A stretch of 64,000 nt of DNA, taken from positions 1,307,639 through 1,371,638 of the forward strand of contig CP125320.1 of the NCBI GenBank assembly GCA_030142985.1, in the 5' to 3' direction. The notes beneath the pieces are model-generated. The model was not told where the DNA came from, did not search any database, and saw only the letters and a list, made by a program, of their open reading frames with translations. The translations under genes were made by a program, and so were the position numbers. The DNA is from Candidatus Ruthturnera sp. Tsphm01 (GTDB taxonomy: Bacteria > Pseudomonadota > Gammaproteobacteria > PS1 > Pseudothioglobaceae). Positions 1 to 10,686 of this stretch are shown in pieces (the stretch's first letter is position 1; every line of letters begins with the position of its first letter).

Positions 1-1
1 C

Positions 2-718
2 GATATCCATTTAATTGCAGGCAAAGAAAAATCTCAAGAAGAATTTTTTCACATTTTCAATTTTCTATTTAGTGGTAAAAAACAAATTATTTTTACCTGC
101 GATCAGCCACCTAAAAACATAAAGTCATTAGAAGATCGTCTAAAAACCCGATTCTCTCAAGGCTTAAACCTGCATTTAACCCCACCAGAATTAGAAATGC
201 GCGCTGCTATTTTGCTTAAAAAATCACAAAATGAAAGAATTAACATCAATTTAACAGAAGACACCGCTTTGTTTATTGCTGGTCATGTTGTTTCCAATGT
301 TAGAGACCTTGAAGGAGCACTTCTTAAACTCAAAGCCTTTATTGATTTTTCAAAAATAGACCATGATTTTATTTCTAAAGAGGTTGTGGAAACAGCCCTA
401 GGTGATTTAATCAAACCTCAAATTAAAAACATCGATATTAACGATATACAAAAAGCAGTAGCTAGGCATTACGCTTTAACCATCTCTGATTTAAGTTCAA
501 AATCCCGTAAACAACACATGGTTCTTGCTAGACAAATGGCAATATTCATTTGTCATGAACTAAGTTCTTTGTCGTTAAGTAAAATTGGAAAACATTTCGG
601 AAACAGAGATCACTCCACTGTTCTACATGCGATTAAAAAAATAAAAGAAAAACACCTAGAAAGCACTGAAATAAAGAATGATTATGAATTAATAAAATTA
701 AAATTAGCCCACTTATAA
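2..718 (+). CDS. dnaA: Chromosomal replication initiator DnaA, 3' part only
   Basis: DnaA binds DnaA boxes and opens the origin. The gene is cut by the window start: the reading frame is open from base 2 and begins inside the AAA+ domain, just at the Walker B aspartate (DIHLIAGKEKSQEEFF matches the usual DDIQFxAGKxxxQEEFF). The next part carries the arginine-finger region (EDRLKTRFSQGL). Domain IV follows, from about residue 155 of the 238 visible residues, with the signature IGKHFGNRDHSTVLHA that contacts the DnaA box. The first ATG seen in frame, at 197, is internal and is not the start. dnaN follows after an AT-rich gap with DnaA-box-like sites, the classical origin layout. Confidence 0.97.
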   Translation, partial: DIHLIAGKEKSQEEFFHIFNFLFSGKKQIIFTCDQPPKNIKSLEDRLKTRFSQGLNLHLTPPELEMRAAILLKKSQNERININLTEDTALFIAGHVVSNVRDLEGALLKLKAFIDFSKIDHDFISKEVVETALGDLIKPQIKNIDINDIQKAVARHYALTISDLSSKSRKQHMVLARQMAIFICHELSSLSLSKIGKHFGNRDHSTVLHAIKKIKEKHLESTEIKNDYELIKLKLAHL

Positions 719-933
719 ACATATCCACACCCAACTTAACCAACCAACTGTTGATAACATTAATAACCTAAACACTTTACAAAATTTATGCACATATCCA
801 CATTTTTTTACATAAAATACTCAAATATTATCAACAGGCTAAATATTTATTTTTTAAAGAAAAATAAATATTATTAACATAAAATAACCGTACTAATATT
901 AATAATAACTTCTTAATAAAAGGATTTTTTTTA
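719..933. other. dnaA-dnaN spacer, candidate oriC / DnaA-controlled region
   Basis: This 215-base, very A+T-rich spacer holds four 9-mers close to the DnaA box TTATCCACA: ATATCCACA at 721-729 and 794-802, TTATCAACA at 828-836, and its reverse complement TGTTGATAA at 749-757. An almost pure A/T stretch (about 837-925) could serve as an unwinding element. The same sites could instead serve DnaA autoregulation. Boxes were read by eye; the origin role is inferred from position. Confidence 0.55.
842..872. repeat. AT-only 13-bp inverted repeat before dnaN
   Basis: AATATTTATTTTT (842-854) is the exact reverse complement of AAAAATAAATATT (860-872), with a 5-base loop TAAAG. It may be a weak terminator of dnaA or part of an unwinding region; nothing in the sequence separates these. 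Confidence 0.5.
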
Positions 934-2037
934 ATGAACACAAAACTCTCTGTTAAAGAACTACTTGAACCCTTACAAACAGTTATTAGTGTGGTTGAGA
1001 AAAAACAGACATTACCTATTCTTTCTCACGTCCTTATCCAACTTAAAGATAACTTGCTAACTTTAACCACAACAGATATGGAAATTGAGATAAGAGCTTC
1101 TCAAATTGTAAAAACCCAAGAGGAGATTTCTTTTACAATTTATGCAAAAGATTTAATTGATATTATTAAAAAATTGCCAGAATGTACAATAATTGAATTT
1201 ATCATTAAAAGTTCTAAAATTTACATCAAAGCCAATAAAAACTCATTCGAACTTAATACCTTCAATCATCAAGATTTCCCCTCATTACCAAAAATAGAAA
1301 ACAGTGATATTATCAAAATCAAACGTTATGTTTTAAAAGACTTAATTGAAAACACTAGTTTTTCAATGGGTAATCAAGACATTAGAGCCTACTTAAATGG
1401 TTTATATCTTGAAGTTAATAAAAATAGCATTACTATTGTTGCTACTGATGGTCATCGCCTTTCTATTGGCAAAGTAAAACAAGACAATAACTTACCCAAT
1501 AAAAAAACAGTTATTTTGCCAAGAAAGGCAGTACTTGAATTAACCAAATTACTTAATAAAAATGGACATGAGGAAATTAACATTCATTTATCAAATAACT
1601 ATTTTTACCTTATTAGTGATAACACAACCATTATTAGTCGATTAATTGATGGTAACTTCCCTAATTATTTACAAGTATTACCTACAAACTTCGATAACAC
1701 AACCATTATTAACCGTTTGGATTTTTTAAATGCGTTACAACAAGCCTCAATTTTTGTTGAAGAGCGCACCAAAGGTGTTAAATTAGTGTTTAAAGATTCC
1801 CAATTACATATTTTTTCACATTCTGAAAGAGGGCAGGCTAAAACACAAATTGACACTAAAAATTTTAACAAAGAAATTGAAATTGCATTTAATATTCATT
1901 ACTTAATTTCAATTTTAGATAAATTACATACTAATGAAATTAATATAGTACTACCTAATGAAGAAAGCCAATCTTGTTTATTAAGTGGTATAAATGATGA
2001 CATTTACCAGTATGTTGTTATGCCTATGCGTATCTAA
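934..2037 (+). CDS. dnaN: DNA polymerase III sliding clamp (beta subunit)
   Basis: The beta clamp is a ring dimer that tethers DNA polymerase III to the template and recruits repair and regulatory factors. The 367 residues match the usual length and three-domain repeat. Recognisable stretches are the start (KLSVKELLEPLQTVISVVEKK), TLPILSHVLI, VATDGHRLS near residue 170, and the C-terminal VMPMRI, close to the normal VMPMRL ending. An AAAGG ribosome site lies about 10 bases before the ATG. It sits between dnaA and recF, with only 14 bases to recF, so the two are probably cotranscribed. Confidence 0.98.
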   Translation: MNTKLSVKELLEPLQTVISVVEKKQTLPILSHVLIQLKDNLLTLTTTDMEIEIRASQIVKTQEEISFTIYAKDLIDIIKKLPECTIIEFIIKSSKIYIKANKNSFELNTFNHQDFPSLPKIENSDIIKIKRYVLKDLIENTSFSMGNQDIRAYLNGLYLEVNKNSITIVATDGHRLSIGKVKQDNNLPNKKTVILPRKAVLELTKLLNKNGHEEINIHLSNNYFYLISDNTTIISRLIDGNFPNYLQVLPTNFDNTTIINRLDFLNALQQASIFVEERTKGVKLVFKDSQLHIFSHSERGQAKTQIDTKNFNKEIEIAFNIHYLISILDKLHTNEINIVLPNEESQSCLLSGINDDIYQYVVMPMRI

Positions 2038-2051
2038 TATTATTAATACCT

Positions 2052-3137
2052 ATGACTGTTATTAATAAACTGTTTATCAATCAGTTTCGTAACCTTAATA
2101 ATCAATTAATCAAACCTGGTAAAAATATTAATTTATTTATTGCCGATAATGCTCAAGGTAAAACTAATTTAATTGAGGCTATTTATTATCTAGGTCATAA
2201 TCGTTCCTTTAAAACCAAGATTATTAAAGAGTTAATCAATATAGATAATGATAATTTCCAACTCAATGCTATTACTGACACACATAAAATTAAATTAGAA
2301 AAATATAGAAAGAAAACAATTATTAATATCAATCAACAACGGTTGAAAAACACCAGTGAATTGGCACAAATACTACCCATTCAAATTATAACACCTGACA
2401 AAGGTTTTATTGTTAATGGCACACCTAAAAACAAAAGATCCTATCTTGATTGGGGGGTGTTTCACGTGAAACCAACTATTTCAAGTTATTTTAAAAATTA
2501 TAATAAAACCCTGAAAAACATTAATTTATTACTTTTAAGTAACAAAGTACAAGAACTTAACTTTTGGTTTTTAGAAATTGCAAAAATATCTGCTAAAATT
2601 AACCAAGCTAGAGTTGATTATACTAACCAACTTAAAAAGATTCATTCAAATGAAATATTACCTTTGTTATCTGAATTGTTTAACTCCGTTAAAATATTTG
2701 ATTATCAGTTAAAATCAGGATGGCCAAAAGAGGTTAATGCGTCGGATTATCAAAGTATTTACCAATACCTAACCCAAAATAAAACTTTTTTATTGAAAAC
2801 AAAATATTTAAATTATGGACCTCATAAGGCCAATATTAAATTTTTTCTAAATTCAAAAGAAGAGTTTTTCTTATCTCGGGGTCAACAAAAAACTTTATCA
2901 ATTGTATTCTGGCTAACTCAAATACTAATATTAGTTAAATCAGGCACTAATCCAATTGTGCTCATTGATGATATTTCATCTGAATTAGATGAAAAAAAAA
3001 TTAAAATAATATTACATTATTTAAACACCTTAAATGTACAAATTTTCATGACCAATATTAATCCAAATTTACCCTTAAATAAAGATGGCAATACAAATAT
3101 TTTTCATATTAACAAAGGTGTTATCACACCTTTATAA
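2052..3137 (+). CDS. recF: DNA replication and repair protein RecF
   Basis: RecF is an SMC/ABC-type ATPase that binds gapped DNA and helps RecOR load RecA. The 361 residues are of normal length. The Walker A loop is ADNAQGKT (about residues 31-38, with A in the first position, which the [AG]xxxxGK[ST] pattern allows), the ABC signature is LSRGQQKT near residue 276, and Walker B is VLIDDISSELD near residue 303. It lies directly behind dnaN in the standard dnaA-dnaN-recF-gyrB order. Its presence suggests the recombination toolbox is less reduced than in the smallest clam symbionts, but the rest of that toolbox is not in view. Confidence 0.96.
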   Translation: MTVINKLFINQFRNLNNQLIKPGKNINLFIADNAQGKTNLIEAIYYLGHNRSFKTKIIKELINIDNDNFQLNAITDTHKIKLEKYRKKTIININQQRLKNTSELAQILPIQIITPDKGFIVNGTPKNKRSYLDWGVFHVKPTISSYFKNYNKTLKNINLLLLSNKVQELNFWFLEIAKISAKINQARVDYTNQLKKIHSNEILPLLSELFNSVKIFDYQLKSGWPKEVNASDYQSIYQYLTQNKTFLLKTKYLNYGPHKANIKFFLNSKEEFFLSRGQQKTLSIVFWLTQILILVKSGTNPIVLIDDISSELDEKKIKIILHYLNTLNVQIFMTNINPNLPLNKDGNTNIFHINKGVITPL

Positions 3138-3224
3138 TCTTATAATAGTTATTGCTATAGCCCTTTAAAAATAACAACATAAACAACAATCAAAAATTAT
3201 AAACAAATAGGATTTATCTGTTTG

Positions 3225-5667
<2,443 letters not shown>

Positions 5668-5696
5668 TAAGAGCTAATACAAATAAGGAGACAAAT

Positions 5697-6584
5697 ATGT
5701 CAAATAAACACCCAGTTATTGTAGTTACAGGCTCATCAGGCGCCGGAACAACCTTTGTTAAACGTGCTTTAGAGCATATTTTTAGAAAAGAAAGTATTAA
5801 TCCTTTGATTATTGAAGGGGATAGTTTTCACAAATATGATCGTGCTTCAATGAAGGCAAATGTTACAAAACAAGAAAATTTAGGTAATAATTTCTTTTCT
5901 CATTTTGGTCCTGATGCTAATTTATTTTTAAAAATTGAACAATCTTTTAAAGATTATGGCAAAACAGGCAAGTGTGATCGCCGTTATTATTTACATTCTG
6001 AGAAAGAAGCTGCTGAACATAATCAACGTCTAAACACCAATTTAAATCCAGGCGAGTTTACTCCTTGGGAAAAAGTGGGCAATGATACAGATTTATTATT
6101 TTATGAAGGCTTGCATGGTGCAGTAGTTACAGATAATGTAAATATGGCGCAATATGGCGACTTAAAAATTGGCGTTGTGCCTAGTGTTAATCTTGAATGG
6201 ATTCAAAAAATTCACCGTGATAATGCAGAAAGAGGTTATGCAGCAAAAGAAACAGTAGATACTATTTTACGCAGAATGCCAGATTATATTAACTATATAA
6301 CACCACAATTCTCACAAACAGATATTAATTTTCAACGTGTGGCGACGGTAGATACATCCAATCCTTTTATTGCTCGAGATATTCCAACACCAGATGAAAG
6401 TTTTGTAGTGATTCGCTTTAATGATTTAGACAAAACACCAGTTGATTTTGTATACTTATGCAATATGATTAATAGTTCGTTTATGTCTAGACGTAATACA
6501 ATCGTTGTTCCGGGCGGAAAAATGAGTTTAGCAATGGAAATTATACTTTCTCCAATTGTTAAGAAAATGATTAAAAGAAAGTAA
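5697..6584 (+). CDS. prkB: Phosphoribulokinase (Calvin cycle)
   Basis: Phosphoribulokinase converts ribulose 5-phosphate to ribulose 1,5-bisphosphate with ATP, the step that supplies RuBisCO, in the cytoplasm. The 295 residues fit the proteobacterial class I enzyme. The P-loop is GSSGAGTT (residues 12-19), followed by IEGDSFHKYDR with the catalytic aspartate, then YYEGLHG-type LLFYEGLHGAV and the ERGYAAKETVDTILRRMPDY region that binds the sugar phosphate. A strong AAGGAGA ribosome site lies 7 bases before the ATG. No RuBisCO or other cbb gene adjoins it; it stands 29 bases behind gyrB and may ride on that transcript. It is the clearest sign of autotrophy in the window. Confidence 0.96.
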   Translation: MSNKHPVIVVTGSSGAGTTFVKRALEHIFRKESINPLIIEGDSFHKYDRASMKANVTKQENLGNNFFSHFGPDANLFLKIEQSFKDYGKTGKCDRRYYLHSEKEAAEHNQRLNTNLNPGEFTPWEKVGNDTDLLFYEGLHGAVVTDNVNMAQYGDLKIGVVPSVNLEWIQKIHRDNAERGYAAKETVDTILRRMPDYINYITPQFSQTDINFQRVATVDTSNPFIARDIPTPDESFVVIRFNDLDKTPVDFVYLCNMINSSFMSRRNTIVVPGGKMSLAMEIILSPIVKKMIKRK

Positions 6585-6920
6585 ATTTTTCTTTTAAGAG
6601 GCCTTTGCGTAATTCATAATTTCTCACCCTAATTCCAATTTCTATATTTTTTCAAAAATATTTTCAAAATTTGTTGTTTTTTTCCAACAAAACCTAAAAA
6701 CATCTTGTTTTTCTAGTGCTTTCAAACTTGATTTTTCTATTTATAGAATCTCACTGGGTAAATTTCTATAATGAACTAAGAACTGGTAGAAAAACATCAC
6801 TATATTTCTGAGTATCGTTTTCTACACGCACTTCATTACACTATGGTATTGCTAGGTCTTGAAGCACAACAATTATTGACCGATTAATATTTGGCGTGAT
6901 TGGTGTGCGCCTGTCATTAG
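6585..6920. other. Non-coding debris between prkB and an IS3 remnant
   Basis: No intact gene is seen. GAGGCCTTTGCGTAA (about 6599) resembles the terminal repeat of IS5-type elements and is followed by about 170 bases of A/T-rich sequence. Around 6785-6885 one frame is open without a start codon (reads LHALHYTMVLLGLEAQQL) and may be the ghost of a gene; I do not recognise it. Confidence 0.4.
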
Positions 6921-6980
6921 TATGCAGATGAGCGCTTAAAAGCAATGATTGTACAAGAGGCATTAACAAAAAAGTTTTAA
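6921..6980 (+). pseudogene. Last 19 codons of IS3-family OrfA
   Basis: The frame reads YADERLKAMIVQEALTKKF and stop, the usual end of IS3-family OrfA (ENxxLKKMYADExLK...). The heptamer A-AAA-AAG at 6968-6974 is the classic slippery site for -1 frameshifting into OrfB, and the OrfB frame is indeed -1 relative to this one. Everything upstream, including the left IS end, is missing. Confidence 0.75.
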
Positions 6981-7000
6981 GACCATCTTTACGTAAGAAG

Positions 7001-7795
7001 ATGGCGAATAATCTCAAAAATAAGCGTCAAGTCTCAGTTGGTTTTGCTTGCACTTGTTTTAATATCAGTAAAAGTACTTATTACTATCAGCCAAAATTAA
7101 GTGATGACAATATCCTAATTTCGGATTATTTACTACGTTTAACCGCAACGCATAAGCGTTGGGGCTTCAAGCTGTGTTATTTGTATCTGCGTAATGTCAA
7201 AGGCTACAAATTTAACCATAAGCGAGTCTATCGCATCTATCGTGAACTAGAACTAAATCTAAGAATCAAACCAAGGAGAAGAATTAAAAGAGACAAGCCC
7301 GAAGCGCTCAGTGTACCAACAGGCATTAACCAAACCTGGTCAATGGACTTCATGGCAGATTCACTAACAGATGGCAGAAGCATTAGAACCTTTAATGTAG
7401 TAGACGACTACAATCGAGAAGGGTTAAATATTGATGTCGATCTATCACTGCCAGCAAGACGGGTTATTCAATCGCTAGAGCGTTTAATCCAATGGCGTGG
7501 CAAGCCTAAAACCATCAGATGTGATAATGGTCCAGAATACATTAGCCAAGCTTTGCGAGATTGGGCACAAGGGCGCGATATTAAGCTAAGATACATCCAA
7601 CTAGGTAAACCAACTCAAAATGCCTATGTTGAGAGATTTAATCGCACAGTAAGGCAAGAGTGCTTGGATCTTCATTTATTTGACTCAGTTGAGTCAGCAC
7701 AAGATGCAACCACACAATGGCTTTGGGTTTATAACAACGAGCGACCACATTTTGCACTAGGTGGCATTCCACCTAGGCAAAAGTTGGCTTCGTAA
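7001..7795 (+). CDS. IS3-family transposase OrfB (DDE integrase core)
   Basis: OrfB is the catalytic part of the IS3 transposase. The 264 residues have an N-terminal HTH_21-like region (ISKSTYYYQPK and THKRWGFKLCYLYLR), then an rve integrase core with the catalytic triad visible: D in WSMDFM (about residue 115), D in RCDNGPEY (about 176) and E in NAYVERFNR (about 211). In an intact element it is made by -1 frameshifting from orfA at 6968-6974, so the ATG at 7001 is internal to the fusion; the frame is open back to about 6932. The core looks intact but orfA is lost, so the protein is probably not made or not active. Confidence 0.9.
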   Translation: MANNLKNKRQVSVGFACTCFNISKSTYYYQPKLSDDNILISDYLLRLTATHKRWGFKLCYLYLRNVKGYKFNHKRVYRIYRELELNLRIKPRRRIKRDKPEALSVPTGINQTWSMDFMADSLTDGRSIRTFNVVDDYNREGLNIDVDLSLPARRVIQSLERLIQWRGKPKTIRCDNGPEYISQALRDWAQGRDIKLRYIQLGKPTQNAYVERFNRTVRQECLDLHLFDSVESAQDATTQWLWVYNNERPHFALGGIPPRQKLAS

Positions 7796-7810
7796 GGATA
7801 GTAAAATAAT

Positions 7811-7919
7811 GATTGGCTCTACGAAATTTAACAAACCCAATATCAACTGTCAAGGGACGCTAACGCTCAAGCCCTTGACAGCTGACACTGGATTTGTTGG
7901 TATAATGGATCAGCCAATC
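7811..7919. repeat. 109-bp imperfect palindrome inserted in the IS3 copy
   Basis: The ends are GATTGGCT (7811-7818) and AGCCAATC (7912-7919). The inner arms AACAAACCCAATATCAACTG and its partner (about 7830-7855 against 7872-7897) pair with a few mismatches, closing on CAAGGG/CCCTTG. The right arm carries TTGACA (7875-7880) and TATAAT (7901-7906), 20 bases apart. It may be a miniature mobile or REP-like hairpin, or a terminator-like structure; no matching second copy was noticed in the window. Confidence 0.7.
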
Positions 7920-7990
7920 AGGGCTAAAAATGACTGTAAACAGTCGAGATTCTACTTAAAAGTTGTGTGGGGAATGGGGGTATTACATAA

Positions 7991-8361
7991 GCATTGAAAT
8001 AGACCACTCATTACCAGCACAACGAGTGATTCAATCATTAGAGCAACTTATTCAATGGCGTAGCAAACCCAAAGCCATCAGATGTGATAATGGTCCAGAA
8101 TATATATCTCATATACTCAGAGAATGGGCACAAGCAATGGATATTGAGCTTATGTATATACAACCAGGCAAACCAACCCAAAATGCCTATATAGAAAGAT
8201 TTAACAGAACAGCAAGAAACGAATGGTTGAATATGCATATTTTTGATTCGATTGAGCACGCTCAATCGTTAGCAACACAATGGATGTGGGTATATAATAA
8301 CGAACGACCTCATAGTTCGATTGGTGGTATTCCACCAAGAAAGCTACTTGAGGCTATTTAA
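7991..8361 (+). pseudogene. 3' fragment of a second IS3-family transposase
   Basis: From the codons IEIDHSLPAQRVIQSLEQ onward the frame matches the C-terminal half of the neighbouring OrfB, with the second D (CDNGPEY) and the E (NAYIERFNR) kept. The first D and the whole N-terminus are missing. It begins within a few bases of the right end of the preceding element, so the two copies abut. Many substitutions separate the two copies, so this is a related but different IS rather than a recent duplicate. Confidence 0.85.
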
Positions 8362-8371
8362 ACAACGGAAA

Positions 8372-8407
8372 TTCTATTTTTAGCAGTGGTTAAAAATGGG
8401 AGGATTA
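8372..8407 (+). repeat. Right terminal repeat of the second IS3 copy
   Basis: The sequence from TTCTATTTTTAGCAGTGG to GGGAGGATTA lines up with the right ends of the other two copies (TCTACTT...GGGGGTATTA). It marks the right boundary of the IS graveyard. Confidence 0.6.
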
Positions 8408-8487
8408 CAGAAACAAAAAGATAAAGAGTCGTTTTTTAGAGGCTTTTAGCCGCGAGTGCTTGTTTTAGTGTTATTGTGTGCAATAAA

Positions 8488-8519
8488 CCAAGACATAAGT
8501 AGAGAGCTGTATGTCTTGG
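8488..8519 (-). terminator. Likely rpsB-tsf terminator hairpin
   Basis: CCAAGACATA (8488-8497) pairs perfectly with TATGTCTTGG (8510-8519) over a 12-base loop. Read on the minus strand the stem is followed by TTTATT. It lies about 30 bases beyond the tsf stop codon. The U-run is weak. Confidence 0.45.
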
Positions 8520-8551
8520 ATAATAAGGAGAATCTTTTTAATCAGTAATAA

Positions 8552-9430
8552 TTAGCCTTGAATTTGAGCCATAACTTCATCAGCAAAGCTCTCTTCTTTC
8601 TTTTCAATGCCTTCACCAACTTCAAATCGCACAAAAGACTTAACTTGCGCATTATTTAATTGTGCAAGTTGTCCTACTGTTGTGTCGGGGTCTTTAACAA
8701 AAGGTTGACCATATAGCGTTACTTTATTAACAAATTTTTCCATACGACCAACAATCATTTTTTCAATGATATTATCTGGCTTTCCTGATTCTTTGGCCTG
8801 TTCAACAAAGATTGCTTTTTCCCTTTCTAGAAGTTCTGTAGATAATTCTGCTTCAGTAATGCATTCTGGTTTGCTAGCTGCAATGTGCATTGCAATGTCT
8901 TTTGCTAGTGTTTCATCGCCACCTTCTAGCACCGTTACTACGGCAATACGTTCACCATGTTTGTATGCGCCAATGACGCCGTTATTGGCTGTGATTGTTT
9001 GTACACGTCTGATTGCAATATTTTCACCTACTTTTGTAATGATATCTTCACGTGCTTTTTCTAATGAATCGCCATTATCTAGCGTTTGAGACAAAAATTC
9101 TTCAATGTTGGCGGGTGTTGTTTTAAGTGCCAGTGCGCCTAGCATGTCAACAAAGCCAATAAAGGCATCGCCTTTGGTAACAAAATCAGTTTCAGAATTA
9201 ATTTCTAAAATGGTGACTGTTTTCTTGTCAGCACTAATGTTAACTTTAACCAAGCCTTCGGCCGCAACACGACCTGCTTTTTTAGCAGCTTTAGCAGCGC
9301 CTGAAGTGCGCATTAAGTCAATGGCTGCTTCCATGTCGCCATTGGTTTCAGTTAAGGCTTTTTTGCAGTCCATCATGCCTGCACTTGTTCTTTGTCTTAA
9401 TTCTTTAACTAAAGAGGCTGTAATTGCCAT
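8552..9430 (-). CDS. tsf: Elongation factor Ts
   Basis: EF-Ts is the nucleotide exchange factor that regenerates EF-Tu-GTP. The 292 residues are close to the E. coli length. The N-terminal UBA-like module reads LVKELRQRTSAGMMDCKKAL, containing the family signature LRxxTGAGMMDCKKAL with S in place of G, and EINSETDFV lies near residue 78. The end (FVRFEVGEGIEKKEE and DEVMAQ) is typical. A GGAGATTAAT ribosome site precedes the ATG. It follows rpsB by 71 bases in the conserved rpsB-tsf operon. Confidence 0.98.
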   Translation of the reverse strand: MAITASLVKELRQRTSAGMMDCKKALTETNGDMEAAIDLMRTSGAAKAAKKAGRVAAEGLVKVNISADKKTVTILEINSETDFVTKGDAFIGFVDMLGALALKTTPANIEEFLSQTLDNGDSLEKAREDIITKVGENIAIRRVQTITANNGVIGAYKHGERIAVVTVLEGGDETLAKDIAMHIAASKPECITEAELSTELLEREKAIFVEQAKESGKPDNIIEKMIVGRMEKFVNKVTLYGQPFVKDPDTTVGQLAQLNNAQVKSFVRFEVGEGIEKKEESFADEVMAQIQG

Positions 9431-9501
9431 AATTAATCTCCTGTTTGTATTGCATCCTTATCTATTGAAAATAGTCAGAATGCAATAATTAATGCGTTGA
9501 A

Positions 9502-10440
9502 CTATGCAAGTTTTTCGATAATTTGCGCCTTAGTGTCGCCACTATTAATAGCCACGTCTTGTGTTTCAGCATAAGCAATTAGATCAGCTTTTTTCATTTT
9601 GTTTAAAGCTGTTTTGTTTAGTGTTTCAGGCTTGTCTTTTTTGATAGGCTCTTTGGTAGCTTCTTCTTTTACTGGAGCCTTCTTAACAGGTGCTTTTTTG
9701 GTGGCTGGTTCTTTAGTTTCTGATTTTTTAATCGAAACTTTTCTCTCAGTTGATGAGCCAGTGGCAGCTTTTGCTTCTAAAATTGCGTTCGCAATTTCTC
9801 TTGCGTAATAACCAATTGCCCTGATGGAGTCATCATTACCAGGAATAACATAATCAATGCCTTCAGGGTTGTGGTTAGTGTCTACAATGCCAATAATAGG
9901 TAAGTGTAGTTTTTTAGCTTCTGCAACTGCGTTTTTTTCAACACCAATGTCAATTACAAAAACAACATCTGGAATGCCACCTAAATCTTTAATACCACCA
10001 AGACTGCGCTCTAATTTTTCCATTTCACGCGTCATCATTAGTGCTTCTTTTTTGCCAAATTGATTAAAATTCTCTTCTGCTAGAAACTCAAGGTCTTTTA
10101 GGCGCTTAATAGAGGCTTTAATGGTTTTGTAGTTTGTCATCATACCACCTAGCCATCGGTGGTTAACGTATGGCATGCCACAACGTATGGCTTCTTGTTT
10201 GATGATATCGCTCGCTGCTCTTTTTGTGCCTACAAATAAAATTGATCCGCCGGCTGCCGCGGTTTTGCTTGCAAAGTTAAGCACATCATTAAACATGGGT
10301 AGTGTTTTTTCTAGATTAATAATATGAACACCGTTACGAGTGCCGTAAATAAAGCGCTCCATTTTTGGATGCCAGAAACGAGAGCGGTGACCAAAGTGCA
10401 CACCAGCTTCTAGCATTTTTTTCATTGAGGTTTTTGCCAT
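9502..10440 (-). CDS. rpsB: 30S ribosomal protein S2 with C-terminal extension
   Basis: S2 is a primary 30S protein needed for S1 binding. The first 225 or so residues are canonical ([56 protein letters not shown]). The protein is 312 residues against about 241 in E. coli. The extra tail has a Lys/Pro/Ala-rich linker ([18 protein letters not shown]) and a final 35-residue piece ([16 protein letters not shown]...AQIIEKLA) that looks like a Rho-N/SAP/HeH-type helical nucleic-acid-binding module. Linker and module are read from the sequence; their role is unknown. A long structured leader precedes the gene. Confidence 0.97.
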   Translation of the reverse strand: MAKTSMKKMLEAGVHFGHRSRFWHPKMERFIYGTRNGVHIINLEKTLPMFNDVLNFASKTAAAGGSILFVGTKRAASDIIKQEAIRCGMPYVNHRWLGGMMTNYKTIKASIKRLKDLEFLAEENFNQFGKKEALMMTREMEKLERSLGGIKDLGGIPDVVFVIDIGVEKNAVAEAKKLHLPIIGIVDTNHNPEGIDYVIPGNDDSIRAIGYYAREIANAILEAKAATGSSTERKVSIKKSETKEPATKKAPVKKAPVKEEATKEPIKKDKPETLNKTALNKMKKADLIAYAETQDVAINSGDTKAQIIEKLA

Positions 10441-10646
10441 TATATTTTCTCCAAGGGGTTAAATAAAGCGCCTATTAACGCCTTCTTCCACAACTTCTAC
10501 CAGTCAACTCTTTTGCAAGAGCACCCTGACTAATATGTCGAGTTGTGTGATACATTAAAACAAGTTGAGCGTCGGGCTTTTAAGTCAGACACTCAGCCTA
10601 ACTTTTGAATCTATTACGATTTAGTGTCATAATAGATTCAATAAAG
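10441..10646 (-). promoter_or_regulatory. Structured 5' leader of rpsB
   Basis: About 200 bases separate the likely rpsB start of transcription from its ATG. Two hairpins are seen. TGAATCTATTA (10606-10616) pairs perfectly with TAATAGATTCA (10630-10640), and GAGCGTC (about 10567-10573) pairs with GACACTC (about 10588-10594) with one G-U. In gammaproteobacteria the rpsB leader is known to mediate feedback by S2; that this leader does so is inference. Confidence 0.55.
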
Positions 10647-10652
10647 CGAAAG

Positions 10653-10658
10653 ATTATA
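10653..10658 (-). promoter_or_regulatory. -10 box of the rpsB-tsf promoter
   Basis: TATAAT on the minus strand lies about 215 bases before the rpsB ATG and just beyond the rpe stop codon. The -35 region is A/T-rich without a good match. It places the transcription start at about 10646, ahead of the two leader hairpins. Confidence 0.5.
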
Positions 10659-10686
10659 CCGAATATGGGACAACCATTTAAGCTAA

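Larger units (their letters stand above)
6921..7985 (+). mobile_element. IS3-family element, left-truncated
   Basis: The element keeps the end of orfA, a full-length orfB and a right end (about 7950-7985, finishing GGGGGTATTA). That right end matches the right end of the shrunken copy at 55816-56250 and, more loosely, the one at 8372-8407. The left inverted repeat and most of orfA are gone, so it cannot move on its own. A 109-bp palindrome (7811-7919) sits between orfB and the right end and is absent from the 55816-56250 copy. Confidence 0.8.

Noticed and set aside
6968-6974. Frameshift in the IS3 transposase as damage
   Set aside because: A-AAA-AAG with a -1 frame change is the programmed frameshift site of the IS3 family; the real damage is the loss of the 5' part.
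7761-7997. Plus-strand frame of 78 codons running through the palindrome
   Set aside because: It begins inside the transposase gene in another frame and spans the hairpin and IS end; no protein features.
9105-9488. 127-codon frame antisense to tsf
   Set aside because: Shadow frame on a well-supported gene, no ribosome site and no recognisable domain.
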